The notes: generated from the sequence alone by a model not told the origin. A stretch of 64,000 bases of DNA from Acutalibacter muris (GCF_002201475.1 NZ_CP021422.1:992001-1056000), one strand, 5' to 3'. Shown: positions 44,023 through 53,351, counted from the first letter of the stretch. Made by a program: numbers and translations.

Positions 44023-44792
44023 GGACAAAAACTTCCCTTGGGGGCAATATCTTCGCGTGGATATTCGCCTTTATCTCCATCGCGCCTTTTGTGTACGTGC
44101 TGGCGCTGAGCTTTTTGACCCCGAAGGGGGTCACCTTCGGGTACTATTACGACGTGTTTTTGGGCACCTCCCAGTACCTTCTGCGCTTCTGGAAAAGCCT
44201 GCTCATATGCCTTGCCATCGTGGCGGGGCAGCTGATAGTCTCGGTGCTGGCGGGGTACGGCTTCGCGAAATGCGACTTCCCCGGCAAGAATGTCCTGCTG
44301 TTCGTGCTGATGATACTGATGGTGCTGCCCCTGCAGGTGACCCTGGCCCCAAACTATATAATGCTGGACAAGCTGGGGCTTTTGGACACCTACTCGGCGC
44401 TGATACTGCCGTCCATCTTCATCCCCCTGGGCACCTTTATATTGACCCAGAGCTTCAAGTCTGTAAGCGACGACATTATCGACGCGGCAAAGCTGGATGG
44501 CTGCGGGCTGTTCCGTCTGCTGACAAAAATCCTCCTGCCCATGAACACCAGCGGCCTTGTGTGCGTCACATTGCTCTCTTTCCTGGATGGCTGGAACATG
44601 GTGGAGCAGCCCATAGCATACATAAAGGACTTCCTGCGCTATCCCATCTCGGTGGCCCTGGCATACGTGCCGCCGGCGGACTCCACCTTACAGCTGGTCT
44701 GCTGCATAATGGTGGTGCTGCCGCCGCTGTTCCTGTTTACCTACTTCAACCGGGAGCTGGTTGAGGGCATTGTATTGGCGGAGGTGAAATAA
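44019..44792 (+). CDS. Sugar-type ABC transporter permease, MalG-like
   Basis: 257 residues, six membrane segments, EAA loop DDIIDAAKLDGCGLFRLLTKILLP near residues 150-172. Directly followed, with no gap, by an unknown membrane protein gene. Confidence 0.9.
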   Translation: MRTKTSLGGNIFAWIFAFISIAPFVYVLALSFLTPKGVTFGYYYDVFLGTSQYLLRFWKSLLICLAIVAGQLIVSVLAGYGFAKCDFPGKNVLLFVLMILMVLPLQVTLAPNYIMLDKLGLLDTYSALILPSIFIPLGTFILTQSFKSVSDDIIDAAKLDGCGLFRLLTKILLPMNTSGLVCVTLLSFLDGWNMVEQPIAYIKDFLRYPISVALAYVPPADSTLQLVCCIMVVLPPLFLFTYFNRELVEGIVLAEVK

Positions 44793-45878
44793 ATGAAAAA
44801 GAAAGCGCTGCTTATATTCACGCTGATATTCTGGATGGTGGCGGCCTGCACCTTTTTGTCCATGAAGGTGGAGCAGGAGATGATACCCCAGGTGACCGCG
44901 GTAGAGCCGGACCGTGGTGTGGGCTGGGACAAGGACCCCACCCTGCCCGCAGACTGCATTATTGAGGACGAAAACGGCCAGCACGTCTACAGCATATACG
45001 AGGGCACCGGCTGGGAGGCCGGGACCCGGGCGGCAGAGGTCAGCGGCTGGTTTCAGATGGAGGACAAGATAATGCTCAGCAACTCCTGGGGCGACTTTGT
45101 CCAGTACAGCTCGAAGCCCCTCAGAGAGGGGGAGCTGCTGGAGGTCCTCCGGGGCGGAGACAAGGTGGAGGACCGGTGGCTGGCGGTGTTCCCCGAGGGC
45201 CTGGAGCTGGAGCTCAACTGGGACGGGGCCGAGCTGCCCAAGGGCGTAAGCGTTGAGGAGTGGAACCAGAACGCCGTGCAGCTGCATATAGACGACGACC
45301 TGGCCCCCTTTATGCAGGGCCGGGCCAAAAGCCGGGTGCCAAATCTTGCCGGGGCCACGGTGTACAGCTTTAACGATATGTACCAGCTTCTGGACAACTT
45401 CACGGCCTTCGGGCTGCTGCTGGGGATACTGACGCTGGTGCTGGTGCTGTGGATATGCTCCTGCGTGTTCTCAAGAAAGGCCAGGCGCAACCGCTGGGCG
45501 CTGATAGTGAACCTGGCATTGGGGCTTGCGCTTCTCATATGCGTGCCCCTGGTGCTGGATTCCATAGACCTGCCCTCGTCCTTGCTTCCTCGGGAGCGGA
45601 TAACCGACTTCGGGGCTATCGCCGGGGCCATGGACCAGTTCTTTGGGGCGCTCAAGGGGTTTGCTCCCCAGGCCGAGGCCGCCGGAGGGCTGTCGGCGGC
45701 CCTGCCGGAGTCAGAGGCGGGACAGGCCATCATAATGGCGAAGAACGACGTGCTGGTCCGTCCAGTGCTGTACGCCGTGTTGGGGGCGCTGCTGGGCGGG
45801 GTCATCGCCTTGGCGGAATACGTGGCCCTGTGGAACGCGAACCGTCCCAGGCTGACAAAGGGGCGGCGCTATAACTGA
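44793..45878 (+). CDS. Unknown membrane protein with an adaptor-like extracellular domain
   Basis: 361 residues. An N-terminal membrane segment (about 5-25), an extracellular region (about 26-205), then three more membrane segments (near 208-232, 240-262 and 325-348). Part of the outer domain (PADCIIEDENGQHVYSIYEG) resembles the C-terminal domain of HlyD/MacA adaptors; this is only a visual likeness. No family is recognised. Its start codon abuts the permease stop codon, so it is probably a dedicated accessory subunit of this transporter. Confidence 0.65.
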   Translation: MKKKALLIFTLIFWMVAACTFLSMKVEQEMIPQVTAVEPDRGVGWDKDPTLPADCIIEDENGQHVYSIYEGTGWEAGTRAAEVSGWFQMEDKIMLSNSWGDFVQYSSKPLREGELLEVLRGGDKVEDRWLAVFPEGLELELNWDGAELPKGVSVEEWNQNAVQLHIDDDLAPFMQGRAKSRVPNLAGATVYSFNDMYQLLDNFTAFGLLLGILTLVLVLWICSCVFSRKARRNRWALIVNLALGLALLICVPLVLDSIDLPSSLLPRERITDFGAIAGAMDQFFGALKGFAPQAEAAGGLSAALPESEAGQAIIMAKNDVLVRPVLYAVLGALLGGVIALAEYVALWNANRPRLTKGRRYN

Positions 45879-45913
45879 AAAAAACAGAGAAGACATAGAA
45901 GGGAAATATATTG

Positions 45914-46636
45914 ATGTATAACGAATACGACGACCCCAAGTTTTTCGGTCAGTACGCCCAAATGCCCAGAAGCAGGCAGGGGCTTTCCGCCGCAGGAGAG
46001 TGGAGCCAGCTTAAAGGGCTGTTCCCGGATATGCGCGGCAGGTCCGTGCTGGACCTGGGCTGCGGCTACGGCTGGCACTGCCGGTATGCCTTGGAGCAGG
46101 GCGCGGCCCGGGTGCTGGGCCTTGATATTAGCGAGAATATGCTGGACGAGGCTGGAAAACGCGGAGGAGAGGGCATAGAGTACCGGCTCTGCGGCATAGA
46201 GGACTATGAGTACCCGCAAGAGGAGTGGGACTTAGCTGTGTCTAACCTGGCGCTGCATTATATCGGCGACCTTGATACTGTGTATGAGAAGGTGTACAGG
46301 ACCCTGCGGCCAAAAGGGGTGTTTCTCTTCAATATCGAGCACCCGGTGTTCACCGCCGGAGTGGGCCAGGACTGGATATACTCCCCAAAGGGCGAGCCGC
46401 TGTACTGGCCGGTGGACGGCTATTTCACACCGGGGGAGCGGGTGACGAATTTCCTGGGCTGCAAGGTGAAGAAGCAGCACCACACCCTGACTCAGATACT
46501 GAACTGCCTTATAGGCCGCGGGTTTCGTATAACCGCTGTGGAGGAGGCAAAGCCCCCGGAGGAAATGCTCTCCGAGCCGGGCATGAGGGACGAACTGCGC
46601 AGGCCGATGATGCTCCTGGTACGGGCAGAGAAATAA
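45914..46636 (+). CDS. Class I SAM-dependent methyltransferase
   Basis: 240 residues from ATG 45914. Motif I VLDLGCGYGWHCRYAL near residue 48, GLDISENMLDEA near 72, and WDLAVSNLALHYIGD near 105; general small-molecule methyltransferase (Methyltransf_11/25 type). Substrate unknown. The last gene before the base composition drops, so it marks the chromosome side of the mobile region. Confidence 0.85.
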   Translation: MYNEYDDPKFFGQYAQMPRSRQGLSAAGEWSQLKGLFPDMRGRSVLDLGCGYGWHCRYALEQGAARVLGLDISENMLDEAGKRGGEGIEYRLCGIEDYEYPQEEWDLAVSNLALHYIGDLDTVYEKVYRTLRPKGVFLFNIEHPVFTAGVGQDWIYSPKGEPLYWPVDGYFTPGERVTNFLGCKVKKQHHTLTQILNCLIGRGFRITAVEEAKPPEEMLSEPGMRDELRRPMMLLVRAEK

Positions 46637-46689
46637 AAGAGAGCCGCCATTAGGCGGACACCCATAAGGAAGTAAATGAATTTTCCGGT

Positions 46690-46722
46690 AAAACCGGCGT
46701 AGCGAAAGGTTACGCCGGTTTT
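46690..46722. terminator. Hairpin overlapping the recombinase stop codon
   Basis: 12-bp perfect stem AAAACCGGCGTA / TACGCCGGTTTT with a 9-base loop; it can terminate in both directions and contains the TAA stop of the recombinase gene. The chromosome-element junction (attachment site) is expected between here and 46,636. Confidence 0.7.
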
Positions 46723-47957
46723 TCTGTACCTGCAGGTATATCCGGTTTATAAAGCGGAATACGGATTTTCCCCACATAAGTAAAATAAATTTCAATGGTG
46801 ACATGCTTTCTCCCGCCGATTCTCTCCGGGCTGTGAATTACGATCCTGTCAATCAGCTCATTTACGGTGGAAGCATCAAGTTCCTGCAAGTCGGAATACC
46901 GGTCTGCAAGCTGGAGAAAGCGCCCCACATCGGCAATCTGTTCCGTCTCATTTTCAATTTCTTGTTCCAATGAGGAAGCAAGTCTCTGAATCTCCGCCTG
47001 TTCCGTTTCATACTGCGCCGAAAGTTTTTGAAAACGGAGGTCACTCAACTTACCCAGAACGGAATCCTCATAAAGTCTTTGGATAATCTTGTCCAAATCT
47101 TCCATACGCTTCTGTGCCCCGGAGAGGGCTTTTCGCTTCTGCGTCAGCTCCGCTTTCCGGCTGGCTTCGTCCTGCGCCAGCATTTCCTGAGTGAAATCAT
47201 CCCGGAACAGCTGTACATAGGACAGCGTTCCCTGAATACATTCCAGAACCCTCTTATAAAGCGTGACCTCCCGGATATAATGAATCTGGCAGGAACCTGT
47301 GTTGCTCTTGTAATTGGAACATACAAAATGATTCTGTGAATCATCTTTGTAGGTATTGCAGGTGCAGTAATAGAGTTTTGCACCGCAGTCGGCACAATAG
47401 ACAAGGCCGGAAAAAATACTTGTTTTCCCTGTCTTTGTCGGTCGGCGTTTGTTTGTCCGTAATTCCTGCACCCGTTCCCGCTGCCCGCGTTCAATGATTG
47501 CCGGCTGTGTGTCCTCAAATATCCGCTGTTTTTCTTTCGGATTCACCATACGCTTTTTGAATTTCAAGGATTTGGTATAGGTCTTGAAGTTGACGGTACA
47601 GCCAGTGCATTCCGTTCTCTCCAATATTGTGGTGACAGATTTGGAACACCACTGGTACAGGTTATCCGGCATTGCCCATCCCTTTTGTTTTGCGTTATAA
47701 GCCGTAACCGTCAGCACCTTGCTCGCTGTCAGGATTTTTGCAATCTGCATGGGGCCTTTCCCCGCAATGCACAGGTCAAAGATACGCCGTACCACCTTTG
47801 CCGCTTCTTCGTCCACAATCCATTTCTTTTTATTCTGTGGGTCTTTCACATATCCATAAGGCGGGTTGCTGGCAATATGTTCCCCGGCCTCCCCGCGTAT
47901 TTTCACAACGGCACGGATTTTCTTGCTGATGTCCTTTGCGTAATAATCGTTGAACAC
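46710..47957 (-). pseudogene. Large serine recombinase lacking its catalytic domain
   Basis: 415 residues covering the recombinase domain (KDISKKIRAV ... ASNPPYGYVKDPQNKKKW), a zinc ribbon (VYCADCGAKLYYCTC ... CSNYKSNTGSCQIHYI), a long coiled coil (about 260-345) and the C-terminal domain (VNELIDRIVIHSPERI). The N-terminal resolvase domain with the nucleophilic Ser, about 130 residues, is missing; a stop codon lies just upstream of 47,957. Such enzymes integrate and excise conjugative elements and usually sit at the element end. This copy cannot catalyse recombination. Confidence 0.85.
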
Positions 47958-48081
47958 AGGTTATTGGGGAAAGGGAAAGCAAACAGGCAAAAATCCAGTA
48001 TTCATGCGGGTTTGCGGCGAGATGGCTCTCAAAAGCTAACCTCACAAAAGACAGATTATTGCACAATCACATATCGTTTCT

Positions 48082-48116
48082 AAGGGAGAATGTTGATTCC
48101 GGTCACATTCTCCCTT
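48082..48116 (+). terminator. Terminator upstream of the parA remnant
   Basis: 11-bp perfect stem AAGGGAGAATG/CATTCTCCCTT with a 13-base loop, followed by TTTT. Confidence 0.75.
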
Positions 48117-48145
48117 TTTTCATACCAAGAAACGAGGTGATTATC

Positions 48146-48460
48146 TTGAACACGCAAATCATCGCCATCGCCAACCAAAAGGGAGGTGTGGGCAAGACCA
48201 CAACCTGTGCCAACTTAGGGATTGGACTGGCACAGGCCGGAAAGAAAGTGCTTCTCATTGACGGGGACCCGCAGGGGAGCCTGACCATCAGCCTGGGCAA
48301 TCCCCAGCCGGATAAGCTGCCCTTTACCCTCTCTGACGCAATGGGCCGCATCCTGACCGATCAGCCGGTCCGCCCCGGCGAGGGGATTCTGCGCCACCCG
48401 GAGGGCGTGGACCTGATGCCGGCGGATATTCAGCTGTCCGGCATGGAGGTGTCGCTGGTA
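48146..48460 (+). pseudogene. ParA-type partition ATPase, C-terminus lost
   Basis: About 105 residues from TTG 48146 (GAGGTGA upstream) with the deviant Walker [18 protein letters not shown] and [10 protein letters not shown]. After SGMEVSLV the sequence runs abruptly into the antisense of an xre gene at about 48,460, so more than half of ParA is missing. Confidence 0.85.
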
Positions 48461-48655
48461 ATCCAGAGAAATCGGCAGTACCTTTGCCAGTGCCTTCAAA
48501 ATCAAAAAGGACGGATTCATCTGCCCTTTTTCAATCTTGGCAATCTGCTTTACAGATACATGGCTCAAATCAGAAAGCTCCTGCTGTGTCAGGCTTTTTC
48601 CTTTTCGGGCTTCCCGCATTTTTTGCCCTAAAGCGGTTAAATCATCAATCGGCAT
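48461..48655 (-). pseudogene. XRE-family helix-turn-helix regulator, C-terminus lost
   Basis: 65 residues from ATG 48655 (GAGGTG 7 bases upstream), with an XRE helix-turn-helix ([30 protein letters not shown]). After LPISLD the frame continues into antisense parA. Joined tail to tail with the parA remnant. The DNA-binding domain itself is complete and could still be functional. Confidence 0.75.
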
Positions 48656-48943
48656 AATCATTCACCTCGAATATATTCTATCGTGCCGATTTACACAAAG
48701 GAATAACCTTATTATGCCGACTAACAGGTATGATTATGCTGTTTTTTTAGTGAGATATAAACGCTATCCTTGTATCACTAACCAAATCAAATTATAATAG
48801 AGGTGGATATTTTTTTGAAAAAATCTGTCCGCTATAACATTTCGCGGACATTTGGGTTTTACAATAGCCTTATCAAATTTTGTTACTGATAGGGTTAAAT
48901 CACAAAGAAAGGGAAAATATATGACGAAAAAATTATATCGAGT

Positions 48944-49032
48944 TATGTTGTTTGTTGGTACTTCAATGATACATCATTCAGCAGCGGGTGTCTTTATTTT
49001 GTGCAATATTTGGTATTTACTCATTTATAGTT
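48944..49032 (+). repeat. 89-bp inverted repeat, left copy (with 53350-53438)
   Basis: 89 bases that recur in reverse complement at 53350-53438 with a single mismatch. Together they bracket the complete two-component/ABC module. The end motif AACTATAAATGAG (or complement) also occurs twice in the palindrome at 53507-53550. Confidence 0.85.
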
Positions 49033-49194
49033 CTGAATCTAATAGAAATAGTAAATAGGGAAAGTATTTCACTTACAGCAAGGCGGGCCAGTTTCCTGTC
49101 AACATGAGCCAGTCTGCCTTGTGTGGATTGATCCGTTATGAAAGGCTTGCTTTTTCCCATTAAGTTCAGTACACTGTCAATCTGACACAAAGCA

Positions 49195-49227
49195 TTTCAT
49201 ACTGTTTCCATATTGCTTTGGTATAAT
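49195..49227 (+). promoter_or_regulatory. Operator box and -10 of the response-regulator/kinase operon
   Basis: Two 10-11-base direct repeats, TTTCATACTG and TTTCCATATTG, occupy the -35 position; TATAAT (49222-49227) follows 6 bases later. The same box with the same spacing precedes the permease gene (51046-51078). OmpR-family regulators bind such tandem sites, so this is the likely binding site of the regulator encoded next to it. Confidence 0.65.
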
Positions 49228-49246
49228 AATGTGAGGAGGTGTAAAA

Positions 49247-49912
49247 ATGGCTGTTTTATTGATTGTGGAAGATGATACTGCCACCAACGTGGCAATCTGT
49301 GAATATATGAGATCCGCAGGGCATATTACCTTGTCGGCCCTTGATGGTGAACAGGGTTTGCAGATTGCAAGGGAGAAATCGGTTGATTTAGTGGTTCTGG
49401 ATATTATGCTGCCGAAGCGAACCGGTTTGGAGGTATTAAAAGAATTGCGCCAAACAAGCAACATTCCTATCTTAATGCTTACCGCCCTTGACGATGAGCC
49501 TACTCAGGCGGCCAGCTTTGATGAACAGGCGGACGACTATATCACAAAGCCCTTTTCCATGCTTTTGCTGGGAAAACGGGTGACGGCCCTGCTGCGGCGG
49601 TGTGGGAAAAGTCCGGAACTGAAACAAATTCAGATGGGCGATATTACGGTGGATTTTGGCGGCTATACTGCTTCCGGGCCGGGCGGCCCTATTGACCTGA
49701 CACCAAAGGAGATCGACCTGCTGAAATTGCTGATAGAGCATAAAGGTCTGGTGCTTACACGGTCGCAGATCTTGGACGAGTTGTGGGGATATGATTACCC
49801 CATCATTGACCGCACGATTGATACCTACATTAAAAATTTACGGAAAAAGCTGAGTCTTAACCGGATTGTAACGGTAAAAGGCGTTGGCTACAAGTATGAG
49901 GAACACCCATGA
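49247..49912 (+). CDS. OmpR-family response regulator (module 1)
   Basis: 221 residues. Receiver domain about 1-118 (VEDD, phospho-acceptor in LVVLDIMLPKRTG, LTALDDE, YITKPF) and a winged-helix DNA-binding domain about 125-220 (LTPKEIDLLKLL, WGYDYPIIDRTIDTYIKNLRKKL, VKGVGYKYE). GAGGAGGTG precedes the ATG. Overlaps its kinase gene by 4 bases. Probably activates itself and the ABC genes through the shared operator box. Confidence 0.94.
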   Translation: MAVLLIVEDDTATNVAICEYMRSAGHITLSALDGEQGLQIAREKSVDLVVLDIMLPKRTGLEVLKELRQTSNIPILMLTALDDEPTQAASFDEQADDYITKPFSMLLLGKRVTALLRRCGKSPELKQIQMGDITVDFGGYTASGPGGPIDLTPKEIDLLKLLIEHKGLVLTRSQILDELWGYDYPIIDRTIDTYIKNLRKKLSLNRIVTVKGVGYKYEEHP

Positions 49913-51024
49913 GAAATTTAAAGCTCTTTACTAAAATCTTCTTATACACCTTTCTGGTAATGCTGTTTGTCACCGTGATGGCTCATGTTTTTCTCTATGT
50001 GCTTGCGCCGCAAATGACCGTAAGCACCAACCGTTTTGTGGAAGGAGCCATTATTGAGAGTGATGTGAATACTGGTATTTTGATAAAATCCGCTATCGGA
50101 AAAGCACTGCCGGTATCCCTGCTTTGCTGCGCCATCATTTCCGCTGGGTGTTCCCTGTTGTTTTCCAGAGCCATGACGAGGCCGATCAAGCAGATTGCGG
50201 TTACAACGGAAAAGATGGAAAAGCTGGATAAGGCTGCAGCCTGCGTGGTGCATACGAAGGACGAGATTGGCGAGCTGGCCGCCCGCGTCAATAAGCTGTA
50301 TGCCAGCCTGCTTTCCACCATTGAAAATCTGGAGGAAGAAAAGCAAAACGTCCGTGAGGCGGAACGGTTGAAAATTGATTTCCTGCGGGCCGCCTCCCAT
50401 GAGCTGAAAACGCCGGTGACTGCCCTGAACGCGATTTTGGAAAACATGATCTTAGGCATTGGAAAATACAAAGACCGGGATCGCTGTCTGTTGGAATGTA
50501 AGGAGATTACCGGGCAGCTATCCTTTATGATTAAAGAAATTTTGGATACCTCCCGGCTGGATTTTACACAGGAGAAACAGGACGCGGGAACCTTTGACCT
50601 GTCTGAGCGTCTTCCGGCAATCTGCGAGCCCTATCAGTTGATTGCGAAGGCAAAGGGACTCGACTTTTCTTTCAGCATACAGGGAAAGTGCCCTGTCCAC
50701 ACGTCAAAGAAAAGCCTTGAAAAGATCCTGTCTAACCTGCTCTCCAATGCGGTCGCTTACACAAAGCCGGGATGCAAGATCACCGTTATATTGAACGCCC
50801 GACAGATAAAAATAGAAAATGAGTGTACGCCCATCCCGCCGGATAAGCTGGCCCATGTATTTGAGCCGTTCTACCGCCCAGACTTTGCCAGAGATCGCAA
50901 AGATGGAGGGAATGGGCTGGGATTATATATTGTAGATACGCTTTCAAAGGCCCTTGGGATGCCCTATCAATTTGAGGCGACCAAAAACCCGCCGGGAATG
51001 TGCTTTACCCTTTATCTCCCATAA
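49909..51024 (+). CDS. Sensor histidine kinase (module 1)
   Basis: 371 residues: two membrane segments (about 8-30 and 65-85) enclosing a short 35-residue outer loop, HAMP domain (about 86-138), phospho-acceptor helix RAASHELKTPVTAL near 162, then ATPase boxes NLLSNAVAYT, DGGNGLGLYIV. The very short sensor loop is typical of kinases that sense through a partner ABC permease in peptide-antibiotic systems. Confidence 0.93.
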   Translation: MRNLKLFTKIFLYTFLVMLFVTVMAHVFLYVLAPQMTVSTNRFVEGAIIESDVNTGILIKSAIGKALPVSLLCCAIISAGCSLLFSRAMTRPIKQIAVTTEKMEKLDKAAACVVHTKDEIGELAARVNKLYASLLSTIENLEEEKQNVREAERLKIDFLRAASHELKTPVTALNAILENMILGIGKYKDRDRCLLECKEITGQLSFMIKEILDTSRLDFTQEKQDAGTFDLSERLPAICEPYQLIAKAKGLDFSFSIQGKCPVHTSKKSLEKILSNLLSNAVAYTKPGCKITVILNARQIKIENECTPIPPDKLAHVFEPFYRPDFARDRKDGGNGLGLYIVDTLSKALGMPYQFEATKNPPGMCFTLYLP

Positions 51025-51045
51025 AGCGATGGCTTTTTTTATCCG

Positions 51046-51078
51046 TTTCATACTGGTTCCATATTGGGGTGCTATGCT
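51046..51078 (+). promoter_or_regulatory. Operator box and -10 of the permease-lipoprotein-ATPase operon
   Basis: TTTCATACTG then GTTCCATATTG (51046-51066), 20 of 21 bases identical to the box at 49195, followed after 6 bases by the -10 TATGCT (51073-51078). It lies between the kinase and permease genes. Confidence 0.65.
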
Positions 51079-51122
51079 GTCAGCGTTGCAACACTTATCC
51101 TATATGAAACGGAGGTCATTCT

Positions 51123-52487
51123 ATGAACTTTATGAATCGAGCGTGGCTGTATATCGTCCGCAAGAGGGGCAAGAGTATCCTTCTTTTTGTCATCTTGCTG
51201 GTGATGGCAACCTTTGTATTGACCGCTCTGGCACTGGGGAACGCTTCGAAAGCCGCCCAGCAGGAGCTGCGGCAAAGCCTTGGCGGGAGTTTTCTCATTA
51301 GCTTTGACTACACGGAAAACAACCCCTATTTGAAGGTGGAAAGCGTGGAGGGCGGAACCCTGATGTATTCCACCCAGCAGATCAGCCCGGAGCTGGTAGA
51401 GCAAATCCGGGAAATTGAGGGGATCAAGGAGTGCAGCGCCACCGTGGAGGGGCTGGCGGCGTTCCCCTCTCTGGAACTATTTACCGGCAATATCCCCATT
51501 GAGGAAGAATTTCGCGCATCCTCAAAGATTTTAAGCACATGGAAAAGCGAGGAGCTTACCCGGTTTACTTCCGGGCAGCTTACGCTGACGCAGGGGCGGC
51601 ATATCCTGCCGGACGACAAAAACAAGGGGCTGATCAGCAAGGATTTGGCTGAGAAAAACGGCCTGAAAATTGGTGACAAAATCCAGACGGACAAAGGCGT
51701 GGAGATTGAGATTGTGGGCCTGTTCTCTCCAAAAGAAATCGAAGGCATCAACGATCAGGTGACAACCTACGATAAAATACAAAACCTTATCATCACCGAC
51801 CTTGCCACTTTGGTGGCTTACGAAAACGGCCCCGCAATACAGGGCTTTAACGAGCTGACGGTATCGGTGAACGACCCGCAGAACATGGAGGAAATCATTT
51901 CTAAAGTAAAGGAAATCAGCGGCGTGGACTGGAAAGGCTTTTCTTTTCTGGTTGACAACGAGGACTATGAAAACGCCGCGTCCTCTTTGGAACAGTTATC
52001 GGAGCTGGTATCCACCATTTTGATGATCGCGCTGATTGTAAGCATCGCCATCCTCTCGCTCATTCTAACCATGTGGGCCAGAACCCGCATCCATGAAACC
52101 GGCGTCCTGCTCTCGGTTGGGATCAGCAAGCTGTCCATCTTAGGGCAGTATATTGCCGAGGTTTTGCTGATTGCGATATTAGCATTTTCCCTCTCTTATT
52201 TCTCCGCCAGCGCCATTGCGGGCCAGATGGGAAACGTATTGCAATCCGGGCAGGCGGTAACGGAGGCGCAGCAGGAAGACGGCTTATCTGCCGGAACCCG
52301 TGGGGAGGCCGGAACAGATACCGGTGAGCCGGAAATCGAAACCCCGGAATTACAGGTTCGTGTACAGCTTGAGGAAATGGGCCTCCTATTCCTGTTGGGG
52401 ATCGGGATTGTAACGGTATCCGCTGGAATATCCTCAATTTCCGTCATGCGGCTGAAACCGCGGGAAATTCTATCGAAAATGAGCTGA
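51123..52487 (+). CDS. FtsX-type ABC permease (module 1)
   Basis: 454 residues. N-terminal membrane segment (about 18-38), a long extracellular domain (about 40-295), then three C-terminal membrane segments with a Glu/Gly-rich insert between the last two (about 375-415). The C-terminus RLKPREILSKMS is shared with the module 2 permeases. MacB/FtsX-type permeases paired with a two-component system usually export or sense antimicrobial peptides; the substrate is inferred only. Confidence 0.88.
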   Translation: MNFMNRAWLYIVRKRGKSILLFVILLVMATFVLTALALGNASKAAQQELRQSLGGSFLISFDYTENNPYLKVESVEGGTLMYSTQQISPELVEQIREIEGIKECSATVEGLAAFPSLELFTGNIPIEEEFRASSKILSTWKSEELTRFTSGQLTLTQGRHILPDDKNKGLISKDLAEKNGLKIGDKIQTDKGVEIEIVGLFSPKEIEGINDQVTTYDKIQNLIITDLATLVAYENGPAIQGFNELTVSVNDPQNMEEIISKVKEISGVDWKGFSFLVDNEDYENAASSLEQLSELVSTILMIALIVSIAILSLILTMWARTRIHETGVLLSVGISKLSILGQYIAEVLLIAILAFSLSYFSASAIAGQMGNVLQSGQAVTEAQQEDGLSAGTRGEAGTDTGEPEIETPELQVRVQLEEMGLLFLLGIGIVTVSAGISSISVMRLKPREILSKMS

Positions 52488-52503
52488 GAAAGGCGGTAAC
52501 GAT

Positions 52504-52692
52504 ATGAAAAAAGTATGGAAAATGTTTTCTGTCCTCCTTTTTGTGGGATTGCTGTTCACAGGGTGTACCCCCAAGGAGAATAAATCAGACGAAACGCAGG
52601 AGCAATCCGGCTCGCCCATCATAGATTACGAGGTGCCGGATAAAGTAAAGGACTATGATTTTGACTATGAATTTGTGCCCGAAGGTGAATAG
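52504..52692 (+). CDS. Small lipoprotein encoded between permease and ATPase
   Basis: 62 residues, lipobox LLFTGC with Cys at about 21, followed by a short acidic tail rich in Asp, Glu and Tyr (DKVKDYDFDYEFVPEGE). It has a clean start and a stop 11 bases before the ATPase start. No family recognised. Its position inside the operon suggests an extracellular accessory of the transporter or sensor. Confidence 0.75.
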   Translation: MKKVWKMFSVLLFVGLLFTGCTPKENKSDETQEQSGSPIIDYEVPDKVKDYDFDYEFVPEGE

Positions 52693-52703
52693 GAGGTGCC
52701 TCT

Positions 52704-53351
52704 ATGGGAATTTTGGAACTGCAAAATCTAACATACTCTTATGACAAAAAGAGGAAGGTGCTGAGAGGGATCAATGCGCAGATGGAGGCGGGAAAAATGT
52801 ATGCCATTCTCGGCCCGTCCGGGTGCGGCAAGACAACCCTTCTATCCCTGCTGGGCGGTCTGGACAGCCCCACAAGCGGGAATATCCTGTTTGAAGGGAA
52901 AGGCATTGCACAGGCCGGATTGGCAGGCCATCGGAAAAAGAATGTTTCTTTTATCTTTCAGAGCTACAACCTGATTGACTATATGACCCCGCAGGAGAAT
53001 GTCCGGCTGACTTCAAAGAAACCGGCACTCCCGTTTCTGGAGCGGCTGGGGCTGACGAGGGAGGAATCCAAACGGAACGTGCTGAAACTCTCCGGCGGCC
53101 AGCAGCAGCGGGTAGCCATTGCAAGGGCGCTCGCAAGCGAAGCTCCGGTGATTCTGGCGGACGAGCCTACCGGCAATCTGGACGAGGATACGGCTGGGGA
53201 TATTACGGAAATCTTGAAAGAAAGCGCCCATCAGATGAAGAAATGCGTGATAGTTGTTACCCACTCAGGTGAGCTGGCAAAACAGGCGGATGTGGTGTTC
53301 CGGCTGAAAAAGGGTGAATTACAGATAGAGCAAAGCGAGAAATCTTCATAA
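52704..53351 (+). CDS. ABC ATPase (module 1)
   Basis: 215 residues of the MacB/LolD class: Walker [10 protein letters not shown] near 37, signature [15 protein letters not shown] near 132, Walker [13 protein letters not shown] near 155, H-loop THS. Closely similar to the ATPase at 59143-59778. Ends one base after the right inverted repeat begins. Confidence 0.94.
   Translation: MGILELQNLTYSYDKKRKVLRGINAQMEAGKMYAILGPSGCGKTTLLSLLGGLDSPTSGNILFEGKGIAQAGLAGHRKKNVSFIFQSYNLIDYMTPQENVRLTSKKPALPFLERLGLTREESKRNVLKLSGGQQQRVAIARALASEAPVILADEPTGNLDEDTAGDITEILKESAHQMKKCVIVVTHSGELAKQADVVFRLKKGELQIEQSEKSS

Larger units (their letters stand above)
48662..49246. other. AT-rich intergenic region upstream of the first two-component module
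   Basis: About 585 bases without a convincing gene. Contents: promoter region of the xre remnant, a hairpin TGTCCGC/GCGGACA near 48,828-48,852, a 45-codon frame (48921-49058) that mostly lies in the inverted repeat and has no recognisable product, and the regulator's operator and promoter (49195-49227). Confidence 0.55.

Noticed and set aside
48921..49058. 45-codon frame that might be a secreted signal peptide or AgrD-like precursor
   Set aside because: It has no AgrD-type layout and no AgrB neighbour, and its core lies in the 89-bp repeat that is repeated in the opposite orientation, so it is probably not a gene.
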